Below are positions 45,556 to 53,381 of a DNA stretch of 64,000 nucleotides, piece by piece. The stretch spans positions 372,001 to 436,000 of the forward strand of contig CAVYWO010000013.1 of the NCBI GenBank assembly GCA_963772295.1, written 5' to 3'. Both the position numbers and the translations under genes were made by a program. The notes beneath the pieces were generated by a model. The model had not been told where the DNA came from. It saw only the letters and a list, made by a program, of their open reading frames with translations, and made no database searches. Numbering within the stretch: the stretch's first letter is position 1; every line of letters starts with the position of its first letter. This stretch comes from AP-15 sp963772295 (GTDB lineage: Bacteria; Pseudomonadota; Alphaproteobacteria; ATCC43930; CGMCC-115725).

Positions 45556-48220
45556 TCGATTTCACGGCTTGCTCGGGGTAGCCGAGCATCCAGGCAGCCT
45601 GCGCCCCAAAGCATAACGCCATCGTTTTTGGGTCGTTGTTCATAATGCGCACCAAATGGCCGTGCTGCTCTTCGCTGTAGAGCGAGAGTATTTGGTCCGC
45701 GTGCTCCCGGGCTTTGATCGGATCGCCGAGCCAAAAGCAGGAGAGCTCGGCGCAGTGTTGCTCGAGGATCGAGAGATCCGGGTCGCGGTATTCCTCGGCA
45801 GCGTCCGATATCTGCGCGACCCAACGAAGCAACTCGGCCATCCGTCCCAGACACAATACGTGGCACCAGAGTCCGAATAGTATCGGCAGCAGGGCGTCGC
45901 TGCGGCGAAGCGACGTGGCCGGCGCCAGCGCCGGATGCAGCGTGTCCCAGACCTCCTGCACCTGCCAGCCTTTGAGCCAGATCCAGGCGGTGCCCAATGA
46001 AACGCGGAGATCCACCTCCTTGCTGTCGCGCTCCGGTGAGGGCGGCAATGAGATGACCAGCTCCAGGCCCTTGTTCAAATGCGCGACCGCTTCGGGGAGG
46101 GCCAGGCGTCCCAACGCCAGGCCGCCCGCCTGCTGCCAGAGCGGGATCGCCTTCGCGGGCTGTTTCGCCTCGGTGTAGTGGTATGCCAATAGCTCGGGCT
46201 CGCCCGCCACAACGTGCGGCCAGCGCTCCTCGATCACCCTGGCGATCCGGCCGTGCAATTCCTGCCGCCGGCGTCTCAGCAGCGAATCGTAGGCGGCGTC
46301 CTGCACCAAAGCGTGCTTGAAGGTGTAGACCGCATCGGGCGGCCCGCCCTGCTGGAACGCCAGCCCCGATTGGGTGAGCTGCGCCAGCGCCTGGTCCAGC
46401 GCTGGCTTTGCGTGCGGGGCGACGGCGGCGATCAGCTCGTAGGAAAACTCGCGCCCGATCGCCGCGCCGATCTGCGCGATCTCCTTCACCGGCGTAAAGC
46501 GATCGAGCCGCGCCATCAGCGAATCGCGCAGGGTCAGCGGGATCGTCAACGTGCCGGCGCGCCCGGCATATTCCCAGCGGTCGCCGGCATCCCGGAGGTC
46601 GGCGGATTCGAGGATCGACCTCGTCAATTCCTCGACGAACAGCGGCACGCCGTCGGTCTTGCCGAGAATTTGTTCGAGCAGATCCGCGGGCAGCGCCTTG
46701 CCGCCAGCCAGCCGCGATACCATCGCCGCGGTCTGCGGTCGGGTCAGCTTCGCAAGCGTCAGCGCCGTGACGTGACCGTAATGCGCCCAGCGCGAGGAAA
46801 ACTCCGACCGGTGGGTCAGCACGACCAATAGCGGAATGCTCCTGACCCGGTGGATCAAGAGGTCGATGACTTCGAGGGTGGTCGGATCGGCCCAGTGGAT
46901 GTCCTCGAACAGCTCCACCGTCGGCTGAAGGCGGGCGATCGCCTCGGTCGTGTCGATGAGCGCGCGCAACGTCTCGTCCTTGAATTTCTGCGGCGTCATC
47001 GCGACCGCGCCGTAACGCTCCTCGTAGGGGATCGAGAGCATCGCGGCGATGAACCGCAGGTCGGCGCGCGGCCTGCCGTACTGGCCGACGACCAGCGCTT
47101 CGAGCTTGTCGAGCTTCTCTTCCGTCGTGTCGTCGCGCGCGAAGCGCAGGGCCCGCTCGAAGTTGTCGACGATCGGGTAGAACGCGCTGTTGACGAAGTA
47201 GGGCGAGCAATGAAGGCGCAGGCTCGTCGCATTATCGGCCTCTAGACGGCTGCGCAATTCGCTGAGGATGCGGCTCTTGCCGATCCCCGGCTCGCCGGAC
47301 AGCAGCACCACCTGGCCTTCGCCGTCCTGCGCCAGGTTCCAGCGCTCGAGCAGCAGGCCGAGCTCGTGCTCGCGGCCGACAAAACCGGTCAACCGGCCGC
47401 GGCTCGCCGCTTCGAAGCGACCCTCGGATGCCGACACCCCCGCGACCGCCCAGGCCTCGACCGGCTCGGAGAGGCCCTTGATCTCGTGCCGGCCGAGCCC
47501 GCGCAGCCGGAACAGATCGCCGATGAGCCGGCGCGTCGCCGTGGCGATGACCACTGAGCCCGGTTCGGCCAGCCCCTGCAATCGCGCGGCCAGGTTCGGC
47601 GTCTCGCCAACGACCCCGCGCTCTTGCGCCTCGCCTTCGCCAATCAGATCGCCTACGACTACCAGCCCGGTGGCGATGCCGATGCGCACCTGGAGTTTGC
47701 CGACAGCCGGCAAGTCGAGCCCCCCGACCGCGGCGACGATGTCGAGGCCGGCGCGGACCGCCCGCTCGGCATCGTCTTCGTGGGCGCGCGGAAAGCCGAA
47801 ATAGGCCAGCACGCCGTCGCCCATGTACTTGGCGACGAAGCCGTCGAAACGGCGCACCGCCGCCGCCGCGCAGCGCTGATAGGCGCCGATCACCTCGCGC
47901 AGCTCCTCGGGATCGAGCCGCGCCGACAACGCCGTCGAGCCCACGAGGTCGCAGAACATCACCGTCAGCTGCCGCCGCTCCGCATCGGAGGGTGGCGGCG
48001 CCGCGGCAGGCGGTTCGGCCGCGGGCGGCGGCGCGCCGCCCTCGCGCAACGCCGCGATCGCTTCGAGGAGCTTGCGACGATCGCCGACCGTGGCGACGCC
48101 GATCTCCCTGAGATCCTCCCCGGTCAGCTTGGGCAGGATCTCGGCGTCGACGCGGTTATCGCGAAACGCCGGCTCGTATTCCTCCAGCCCCAGACCGCGA
48201 AGCCACGCCGCAATGTCCAT
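45458..48220 (-). CDS. SAM-domain/class III adenylate cyclase/AAA ATPase protein, C-terminus lost
   Basis: From ATG 48220 the 920-residue product has an N-terminal SAM domain (LRGLGLEEYEPAFRDN), a class III cyclase catalytic domain at about residues 80-265 (VMFCDLVGSTALS and VAKYMGDGVLAYFG with the two metal Asp residues; GETPNLAARLQGLA), an AAA/NACHT-like ATPase with P-loop LSGEPGIGKSRIL, and the first part of a helical/TPR region. The homologous sequence ends at NAAYDHARRHR (about 45525); the last 20 residues read into antisense of the inverted fragment. The full-length family has another 200 or so TPR residues, now found inverted next door. Cyclase and ATPase domains look intact, so activity may remain but partner binding is probably impaired. 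Confidence 0.85.
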   Translation of the reverse strand: MDIAAWLRGLGLEEYEPAFRDNRVDAEILPKLTGEDLREIGVATVGDRRKLLEAIAALREGGAPPPAAEPPAAAPPPSDAERRQLTVMFCDLVGSTALSARLDPEELREVIGAYQRCAAAAVRRFDGFVAKYMGDGVLAYFGFPRAHEDDAERAVRAGLDIVAAVGGLDLPAVGKLQVRIGIATGLVVVGDLIGEGEAQERGVVGETPNLAARLQGLAEPGSVVIATATRRLIGDLFRLRGLGRHEIKGLSEPVEAWAVAGVSASEGRFEAASRGRLTGFVGREHELGLLLERWNLAQDGEGQVVLLSGEPGIGKSRILSELRSRLEADNATSLRLHCSPYFVNSAFYPIVDNFERALRFARDDTTEEKLDKLEALVVGQYGRPRADLRFIAAMLSIPYEERYGAVAMTPQKFKDETLRALIDTTEAIARLQPTVELFEDIHWADPTTLEVIDLLIHRVRSIPLLVVLTHRSEFSSRWAHYGHVTALTLAKLTRPQTAAMVSRLAGGKALPADLLEQILGKTDGVPLFVEELTRSILESADLRDAGDRWEYAGRAGTLTIPLTLRDSLMARLDRFTPVKEIAQIGAAIGREFSYELIAAVAPHAKPALDQALAQLTQSGLAFQQGGPPDAVYTFKHALVQDAAYDSLLRRRRQELHGRIARVIEERWPHVVAGEPELLAYHYTEAKQPAKAIPLWQQAGGLALGRLALPEAVAHLNKGLELVISLPPSPERDSKEVDLRVSLGTAWIWLKGWQVQEVWDTLHPALAPATSLRRSDALLPILFGLWCHVLCLGRMAELLRWVAQISDAAEEYRDPDLSILEQHCAELSCFWLGDPIKAREHADQILSLYSEEQHGHLVRIMNNDPKTMALCFGAQAAWMLGYPEQAVKSINAAYDHARRHRRLDNRATRRAVPWPPSGPSS

Positions 48221-48466
48221 CGGGCCCTCCCCGCATCGCGCCGCTTTCGTGCCCGTTGGTTTAGTTTACCACCGAACCCCGCGCGCAGCGTGCGGTTTCG
48301 TCGTCTCGTCCGGCGTCTCGGAAGGTGTGCTAGGCACAGCAGGAAAAATCGCCATCGCGCTCTCGCTGATGCGAAACGCGCCAGACTACCGCCATTCCGT
48401 GTCCCCGCCGTGTCGTGCTGCTATCGGTTTTGTATCGTCGGTATCGCTGTGCCGAGAAATCGCTCG

Positions 48467-48883
48467 TCAAGCAGCCCGCAGCACGCCGACGCCAAGGCGC
48501 TCGGCGGCATCGCACAAATCGACATCCTTGGAGGCGAGTGGAAGGCCGAGCCGCATCGCCAGCTCCAGATAGGCGGCATCATAGGCCGTCAGCCGTTCCT
48601 CCCGCGCGAGATCGAGCACACGGCTGAAAGCGCGTACCGACGTCTCCCCGTCGACGACGATCTCGAGCATCTCCAGCAGAGCGATGAGTTCCGCGCTTTC
48701 GGCGGGGGTAATGCGTCCACGGCGTTCAGCCAGCGCGAGTACATTGGCGACTTCCAGGTGCCAGAGGTTCGGTACCGCGGCGGCATCAGTCTGAGCCCGC
48801 TCCAGTAGGCTGGCTGTGGCTTCGGTCCGTTGGTCCCGGAAGCACCAAGCCAGGGCGACGGAAGCATCAATCACGAGTTCCAT
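48467..48883 (-). CDS. PIN-domain ribonuclease toxin (VapC-like)
   Basis: The 138-residue PIN domain has the acidic residues in the usual places: Asp in VIDASVALAW, Glu in LWHLEVANVL, Asp in LTAYDAAYLELA and Asp in PLASKDVDLCDAA. Such toxins cut RNA and stop translation. The ATG at 48883 overlaps the stop of the antitoxin gene (ATGA), with a GTG one codon earlier as alternative. Order antitoxin-toxin and coupling are typical of type II modules. Confidence 0.88.
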   Translation of the reverse strand: MELVIDASVALAWCFRDQRTEATASLLERAQTDAAAVPNLWHLEVANVLALAERRGRITPAESAELIALLEMLEIVVDGETSVRAFSRVLDLAREERLTAYDAAYLELAMRLGLPLASKDVDLCDAAERLGVGVLRAA

Positions 48884-49122
48884 CACCGCCGGCCTTCGCT
48901 GATCAGCTGTTTGACAGGAACGTCCAGGGTGTGGCCGTCGGCAAACGCCTTGAGCCGCTCGACCGCTTCGCGCCGGCGATCGGGGGCTGTGCGCTCGACC
49001 GGCACGAGGCGCGCGATCGGACGCCCATGCTTGGTGATCGTAAATCGTTCGCCCCGGGCCACGCGCTCGAGCAAAGCGGGCAGATGGGTCTTAGCCTCGT
49101 AGGCGCCAATTTCTCCGGGCAT
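48883..49122 (-). CDS. Type II antitoxin, Phd/YefM-like
   Basis: The protein of about 79 residues begins MPGEIGAYEAKTHLPALLER, the standard start of prevent-host-death antitoxins that fold as a DNA-binding N-terminal domain, continues RFTITKHGRPIARLVPVE, and ends with an acidic/hydrophobic toxin-wrapping tail (LKAFADGHTLDVPVKQLI). I prefer ATG 49122 over upstream starts because homologous sequence begins there and an operator-like palindrome lies immediately upstream. It pairs with the PIN toxin downstream. Confidence 0.85.
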   Translation of the reverse strand: MPGEIGAYEAKTHLPALLERVARGERFTITKHGRPIARLVPVERTAPDRRREAVERLKAFADGHTLDVPVKQLISEGRR

Positions 49123-49131
49123 TTCCGTTTC

Positions 49132-49150
49132 GACTGGTCTAATACCAGTC
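49132..49150. promoter_or_regulatory. Palindromic operator upstream of the toxin-antitoxin operon
   Basis: GACTGGT (49132-49138) and ACCAGTC (49144-49150) form a perfect 7-bp inverted repeat around CTAAT. It lies 9 bases before the antitoxin ATG on the minus strand. The size and position fit an autoregulatory binding site for the antitoxin dimer; the role is inferred. Confidence 0.55.
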
Positions 49151-49210
49151 TGAATATGGTGCGAGCCTCGCCCCGATGCCAACGCATGCGGCTTCGCCAA
49201 TTCGCGGTAG

Positions 49211-49345
49211 CACATCATGGTGACCTCGGCCGCCGACACTGTGGACAGCGTCGTCGGGCGCGAGACCGGCGCCGATGACTACATCACCAAGCCTTTCGAG
49301 CCGCGCGAGCTGCCGGCGCGGATCAGGAGCGTGCTGCGCCGCGGC
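49211..49345 (+). pseudogene. 3' fragment of a receiver domain
   Basis: The stretch reads MMVTSAADTVDSVVGRETGA then DDYITKPFEPRELPARIRSV and LRRGAP. This is the last third of an OmpR-type receiver, including the conserved Lys in ITKPFEP. It closely repeats 49983-50117 in the complete response regulator downstream. The upstream two thirds are absent; the sequence before it belongs to the toxin-antitoxin promoter region. Confidence 0.65.
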
Positions 49346-49749
49346 GCGCCCGATCGCGAGGTCGCCCCGGCGCGCCGGATCGCCGCCATACTGGCTGCTG
49401 ACGTTGCCGGGTTCAGCCGGCTGGTGGGCGACGACGAGGACGGCACTCTGTTGCGGCTGCGCGCCTTGCGGAGAGAGCTGATCGACCCGGAAATCGCCGC
49501 CCATCGCGGCCGCATCGTCCGGATCAGCGGCGACGGCACGTACTGGCCGATGCCGACGACATTTTGGGCGACAACGTTAATATCGCGGCGCGGCTCGAAG
49601 CCATCGCCGAGCCGGGGGGCATCTGCCTCTCGGCCGCCGCCTACGAACAGGTGCGCGGCAAGCTCGACATCGCCGTCGCCGACATCGGCGAGCCGGAATT
49701 GAAGAACATCGCTCGCCCGGTACGCGCGTATCGCGTGCTGCTGTTGGCG
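49346..49749 (+). pseudogene. Class III adenylate cyclase with catalytic core deleted
   Basis: The N-terminal piece (RRIAAILAADVAGFSRLVGD, then TLLRLRALRRELIDPEIAA and RGRIVRISGDG) is the start of an AGC-type cyclase. A deletion with frame change near 49545 removes the middle, and the C-terminal piece resumes with GDNVNIAARLEAIAEPGGIC and YEQVRGKLDIAVADIGE to KNIARPVRAYRVLL. About 50 catalytic residues between the GDG and GDNVN motifs are lost. It lies between a receiver fragment and a receiver gene, so it cannot be active. Confidence 0.65.
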
Positions 49750-50475
49750 ATGGACCCGCGGCCCTTCATTGCCGTCGTCGAGGACGAAGCAGTCCAGCGC
49801 GAGCTGCTCGTCGACTACCTCGCGCGGCAGAATTTCCGGGTCGCAGCGTTGGCCGACGGCGCCGCTTTACGCCGGCTTGTCGCGAAGGAGCTGCCGGCGT
49901 TCGTCATGCTCGATGTCGGCCTGCCGGGGGAGGACGGGTTTGCGCTGGCGCGCTGGCTGCGCGAGAAGAGCGGCCGCGTCGGCGTCATCATGGTCACCGC
50001 CGCCGCCGACACCGTCGATCGCGTGGTCGGGCTCGAAAGCGGCGCCGACGACTACATCGCCAAGCCGTTCGAGCCGCGTGAGCTGCTGGCGCGGGTCAAG
50101 AGCGTATTGCGACGCGCGGCCGGGATGCCGGCCGAGGGACCGCGCGTGCGCATCGGCCGCCGCGTGCTCGATCTCGAGCGGCGCGTCCTGATCGATCCGG
50201 CAAACGACAGCGAGGAGGGCCTGGCGGCAAGCGAGTTCGACCCGTTGAAGATCTCTGCCGAGAACCCGAACCGGCCGTTGATGCGCAGCTGGCTGTTGGA
50301 GGTCACCGCCCATCGCGGGGCCGAGGCGTTCGATCGTGCGATCGATCTGCGCATCACCCGGCTGCGCCGCAAGGTCGAGAGACCGACCCGGCCCACCCCG
50401 AGGCGATCCGGACGGTGCGCGGCGCAGGCTACATGTTCGTCCCGCCAAAAAACTGATCGGCTAGCTCAACCGTGA
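49750..50475 (+). CDS. OmpR-family response regulator, C-terminal frame change
   Basis: ATG 49750 begins MDPRPFIAVVEDEAVQRELL, an OmpR-type receiver with phospho-Asp in VMLDVGLPGEDG, Thr in IMVTAAAD and Lys in YIAKPFEPRELLARV. The winged-helix output domain follows (RIGRRVLDLERRVLID, then ITRLRRKVE) but its middle is divergent from the usual L-T-x-x-E-F-x-L-L pattern (ASEFDPLKISAENPNRPL). Near 50383 one extra base shifts the frame; the expected tail HPEAIRTVRGAGYMFVPP sits in the neighbouring frame with a stop at 50454-50456. As written the last 25 residues are wrong. No kinase gene is adjacent. Confidence 0.65.
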   Translation: MDPRPFIAVVEDEAVQRELLVDYLARQNFRVAALADGAALRRLVAKELPAFVMLDVGLPGEDGFALARWLREKSGRVGVIMVTAAADTVDRVVGLESGADDYIAKPFEPRELLARVKSVLRRAAGMPAEGPRVRIGRRVLDLERRVLIDPANDSEEGLAASEFDPLKISAENPNRPLMRSWLLEVTAHRGAEAFDRAIDLRITRLRRKVERPTRPTPRRSGRCAAQATCSSRQKTDRLAQP

Positions 50476-50651
50476 GATCGGGCCCCGAACGGCAGCTTTG
50501 GGGCAACTTCGGCTGCTCGAAACGAGGTGGTGACGGGGAAGGTTGGGCCCCGAAATTCGACGTAGTGGATAACGAAAAAGGGGCTTGACGCCAGCCGTCC
50601 GATTACCCAAGCGCTGATTGCCGCGCGCCGATGGCCGATTGGCGCCGCGGT

Positions 50652-50960
50652 TGATCCGCTTGCGGTCCGGGAACACGTGATTTTCGAGGATCGGGCTGTA
50701 GGGGATCGGCGCCTGCCTCGGTGGCGAGTGCGGCCACCTCGGCCGAGAAGCCGGCCGTCGGCCCGGCTTCGTCGGCAATCACGAGCCGGCCCGTCTTCCG
50801 CACCGAGGCGCGGATCGCGTCCCTGTCCAGAGGTACCAGCGTGCGCGGATCGACGACCTCGACCGAGATCCCCTCCGGCTCGAGCTCTTCGGCCGCGGCC
50901 AGCGCCTCGTGCACCAGCCAGGCGAGGGCGACGACGGTCACGTCGCGCCCCTCGCGCTTG
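50652..50960 (-). pseudogene. Partial duplicate of the E1-beta gene 3' end
   Basis: These 309 bases match 52442-52803, inside the dehydrogenase E1-beta gene, with only about six substitutions but with about 53 bases deleted (between CCTGC and CTCGGTGGCG). On the minus strand it still reads VVALAWLVHEALAAAEELEP and LVPLDRDAIRASVRKTGRLV before the deletion destroys the frame. The two copies lie in the same orientation 1.8 kb apart, so this is a recent direct duplication. Confidence 0.85.
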
Positions 50961-51022
50961 GTTTGGACACCTCACCCGCGGCATGTTCGGCGGAACTATA
51001 CTCCGAGTCCCGACGCCTTGTG

Positions 51023-51241
51023 CTAGGGCCTGTCGTCAATTGAGCGGACACCCCGTTCCGATTACATCCGATTACCGTCTTGCCCGGCCTTGGGCCGGGC
51101 ATCCACGGGAGCCCGCGAAGGCCTGTGCCGTTTCTCGTGGATGCCCACGGATCAAGTCCGTGGGCTGAAGGCCCACGGGCCGGGCCCGGCCAAAGCGTTG
51201 ATATATGTGAGCCAGCGCTGCTAATTGACGACACGACCTAG
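51023..51241. mobile_element. 219-bp MITE-like element with terminal inverted repeats
   Basis: The left end CTAGGGCCTGTCGTCAATT (51023-51041) matches the complement of the right end (51223-51241) in 17 of 19 positions. Both outer edges are CTAG, which could be a target duplication. Inside are palindromes typical of alphaproteobacterial repeats (GCCCGGCCTTGGGCCGGGC; CCACGGATCAAGTCCGTGG). There is no transposase, so it would be a non-autonomous element. A solo end occurs at 30344-30367. Confidence 0.55.
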
Positions 51242-51583
51242 TGCGGATGCGGATACAGCCGCCTCGCAAACCCGGACTATCCATGCGTTTAGTGAGACGC
51301 CCGCAGAGGCTGCAGCCATCGCCGCGCGCCGATGGAGTTCAGGCGGCATGCGAATGTTCAACGACCCCTTGTAAGGCTTGTCCGGTGCCCGGCCTGTCTC
51401 TTCGCAGGTCGCTAAGTAATCTTCGACGAGTTCGTGAAAGGCCACCTCGGCTTGGCCGGCAGAATCACAAGTCGTGGTGATGAAGTCGTCGATATGCAGA
51501 AGCTGGATAATGAGCTGTCCGTCTTCGTATTCGATAGACCCTTGGTAACTTTTGTAGTACAGTATCGTCACAGGAACCCGCAT
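51221..51583 (-). CDS. hicB: HicB-family antitoxin
   Basis: The 120-residue product has the HicB layout: an N-terminal partially degraded RNase-H-like fold (YKSYQGSIEYEDGQLIIQLL, then DDFITTTCDSAGQAEVAF and LVEDYLATCEETGR) and a C-terminal ribbon-helix-helix (KGSLNIRMPPELHRRAAMAA followed by ASAGVSLNAWIVRV). It would neutralise a HicA RNA-binding toxin and repress its own operon. Its ATG at 51583 overlaps by 16 bases a short upstream reading that resembles a HicA C-terminus. The last codons run into the right end of the 219-bp element, so the original C-terminus may have been altered. Confidence 0.75.
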   Translation of the reverse strand: MRVPVTILYYKSYQGSIEYEDGQLIIQLLHIDDFITTTCDSAGQAEVAFHELVEDYLATCEETGRAPDKPYKGSLNIRMPPELHRRAAMAAASAGVSLNAWIVRVCEAAVSASALGRVVN

Positions 51584-51663
51584 CGGATCAGATCGTCGCG
51601 GAGCCGCGTTACCATGCCCGGTCGCATCGAACCATTATGAGGTTCGTCAAGGAAAATCCTCAT
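51568..51663 (-). pseudogene. HicA-like toxin, C-terminal fragment
   Basis: The minus-strand reading MRIFLDEPHNGSMRPGMVTR plus LRDDLIRCGFL ends inside the start of hicB, the usual hicA-hicB overlap. It resembles the last beta strand and helix of HicA-type double-stranded RNA-binding toxins. Coding-like sequence continues a little upstream (RRKFEHRRTG) but no complete toxin N-terminus was found, so the toxin is probably truncated. Confidence 0.4.
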
Positions 51664-51721
51664 CCCTGTCCGCCTATGCTCAAACTTGCGCCTGCTCCCG
51701 CTCGTTCTCCCGGCCTTTAGT

Positions 51722-51883
51722 CCCTGACCCAAAATAAATCCATTTATTTCAGACGCTTATATCGTCATTCCCGCGCAAGCGGGAATCTAGGGTCGAAGTC
51801 CCGTCGCTTGCACTGGACCCCCGCTTTCGCGGGGGTGACGAGTAAGTTGTTGATCCAACGTGTGTGATTTTCGGTCGGGCTCT
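51722..51883. repeat. 162-bp dispersed repeat, copy 1
   Basis: This block matches 56998-57159 base for base in length with about seven differences. It begins CCCTGACCCAAAAT, ends ATTTTCGGTCGGGCTC-like, and contains two hairpins (CATTCCCGCGCAAGCGGGAAT and CCCCCGCTTTCGCGGGGG). The outer ends are imperfect inverted repeats, so it behaves like a small non-autonomous mobile element. Confidence 0.75.
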
Positions 51884-52388
51884 TAGTTTAGTTAGCGGCG
51901 AAAATCCCAAAGCAGTGAGCAAAGCGACAAATCGCCTAAAGGGGAAGGTGCTGGTGCAATTCCGAAACTCCTCCTTGAGCTTGTCCGACCGGGTCACTAC
52001 GTGCCCGCGTGTGCGATGCACCTACTTTCCAGGTGCACACACCATGGGTGTTGCGAGTCGCATGACAAGAGGGCTAGGTCCCTGTGATCAAGGAAATATT
52101 TTACGACACCAATTGGAAGACGTATTAAGGCGCACGCGACAGTAGACATTCTGCCAGGAACCGCAAGCGCACGTGTAAGAGACAAAGACCGCATGGGCCG
52201 CCTCGCGGGCCGGAATCGACGGGCGAGCGACGTGGGCGCGCCCGAAGATCGGAGTTCAGCTTCAGCGCCCGGCGATCAATCGCCGCGATACGTCGATAGA
52301 CCTGTGACGATTGCGGTAGGTCGAGCCGTACTAATCTTACTCCGACGGCAATTCTCTTCGCATCTACTCCCCACCGTCGTTGCCGCCC
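51884..52388. other. 500-bp region without recognisable genes
   Basis: Between the 162-bp repeat and the E1-beta gene there is no convincing coding frame on either strand and no clear hairpin terminator for the convergent gene end. Short open frames here lack ribosome binding sites and protein-like composition. Confidence 0.4.
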
Positions 52389-53366
52389 TCACGCCGCCGC
52401 GGCCGGCCGTCTCCCGTCGAGCACCGCGCGGATCCCGGCGATGATCCGCTTGCGATCCGGGAACACGTGATTTTCGAGGACCGGGCTGTAGGGGATCGGC
52501 ACCTGCAAGGCGCAGACCCGCCTTACCGGGGCTTCGAGCCGCGCGAAGGTCGCCGGGTCCTCGGTGGCGAGTGCCGCCACCTCGGCCGAGAAGCCGGCCG
52601 TCGGCCCGGCTTCGTCGGCAATCACGAGCCGGCCCGTCTTGCGCACCGAGGCGCGGATCGCGTCCGTGTCCAGAGGTACCAGCGTGCGCGGATCGACGAC
52701 CTCGACCGAGATCCCCTCCGGCTCGAGCTCTTCGGCCGCGGCCAGCGCCTCGTGCACCAGCCAGGCGAGGGCGACGACGGTCACGTCGCGCCCCTCGCGC
52801 TTGATGTCGGCCTGGCCGAACGGGATCGCGTAGTCCGCCTCCGGCACCGGACCCTTCCGCGCCAGCAGCCGGCTCGATTCGAACGAGATCACCGGGTTGT
52901 TGTCGCGGATCGCCGTCTTTATGAGCCCCTTGATGTCGTGCGGCGTCGACGCCAGGAACATCTTCAACCCGGCGACATTCATGAACATCGAATAGGGCGA
53001 CTGCGAATGCTGCGCCGCGACCTGGCCGCCGCCGCCGACGGCCGCCCGGTAGAGGATCGGAAAGGTCACCTGGCCGCCGAACATGTAGTGGATCTTCGCC
53101 GCCTGGTTGACGATCTGGTCCATCGCGACAAAGCAGAACGTCACCTGCCGCCAGTCGACGATCGGGCGGAAGCCGCAGCCGGCAGCACCGATCGCCATGC
53201 CGGTCAGCGCCGCTTCGGTGATCGGCGTCGCCCTGATCCGCTCGGGGCCGAACTCCTCGAGGAGCGGCAGGATCGCGTCGGTCGACATGTAGAAGATCTT
53301 GGGGTCGCGCCGCATCTCCTCGGCGACGGCTTCGACGGCGGCCTCGTTATAGGTCAGCTCTCGCAT
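52389..53366 (-). CDS. 2-oxoacid/pyruvate dehydrogenase E1 component, beta subunit
   Basis: The 325-residue beta subunit of a thiamine-diphosphate-dependent dehydrogenase has the N-terminal cofactor/interface motif (LTYNEAAVEAVAEEM), a central GCGFRPIVDWRQVTFCF block, QSPYSMFMNVAGLKMFLAST and the C-terminal transketolase domain (DVTVVALAWLVHEAL, VVDPRTLVPLDTDAIRASV, then DEAGPTAGFSAEVAALA). It works with the alpha subunit encoded 15 bases upstream in the same operon to decarboxylate a 2-oxoacid (pyruvate, acetoin or branched-chain). No E2 or E3 gene follows, so the acyl-transferring core must be elsewhere or the heterotetramer serves a different acceptor. Part of its 3' end is duplicated at 50652-50960. 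Confidence 0.9.
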   Translation of the reverse strand: MRELTYNEAAVEAVAEEMRRDPKIFYMSTDAILPLLEEFGPERIRATPITEAALTGMAIGAAGCGFRPIVDWRQVTFCFVAMDQIVNQAAKIHYMFGGQVTFPILYRAAVGGGGQVAAQHSQSPYSMFMNVAGLKMFLASTPHDIKGLIKTAIRDNNPVISFESSRLLARKGPVPEADYAIPFGQADIKREGRDVTVVALAWLVHEALAAAEELEPEGISVEVVDPRTLVPLDTDAIRASVRKTGRLVIADEAGPTAGFSAEVAALATEDPATFARLEAPVRRVCALQVPIPYSPVLENHVFPDRKRIIAGIRAVLDGRRPAAAA

Positions 53367-53381
53367 CGTCGCCTCCTCGGG

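Noticed and set aside
50466..50984. A 172-codon minus-strand frame near the E1-beta duplicate
   Set aside because: It is in the wrong frame relative to the E1-beta sequence and has low-complexity Arg/Gly composition; the duplicate is better explained as a pseudogene fragment.
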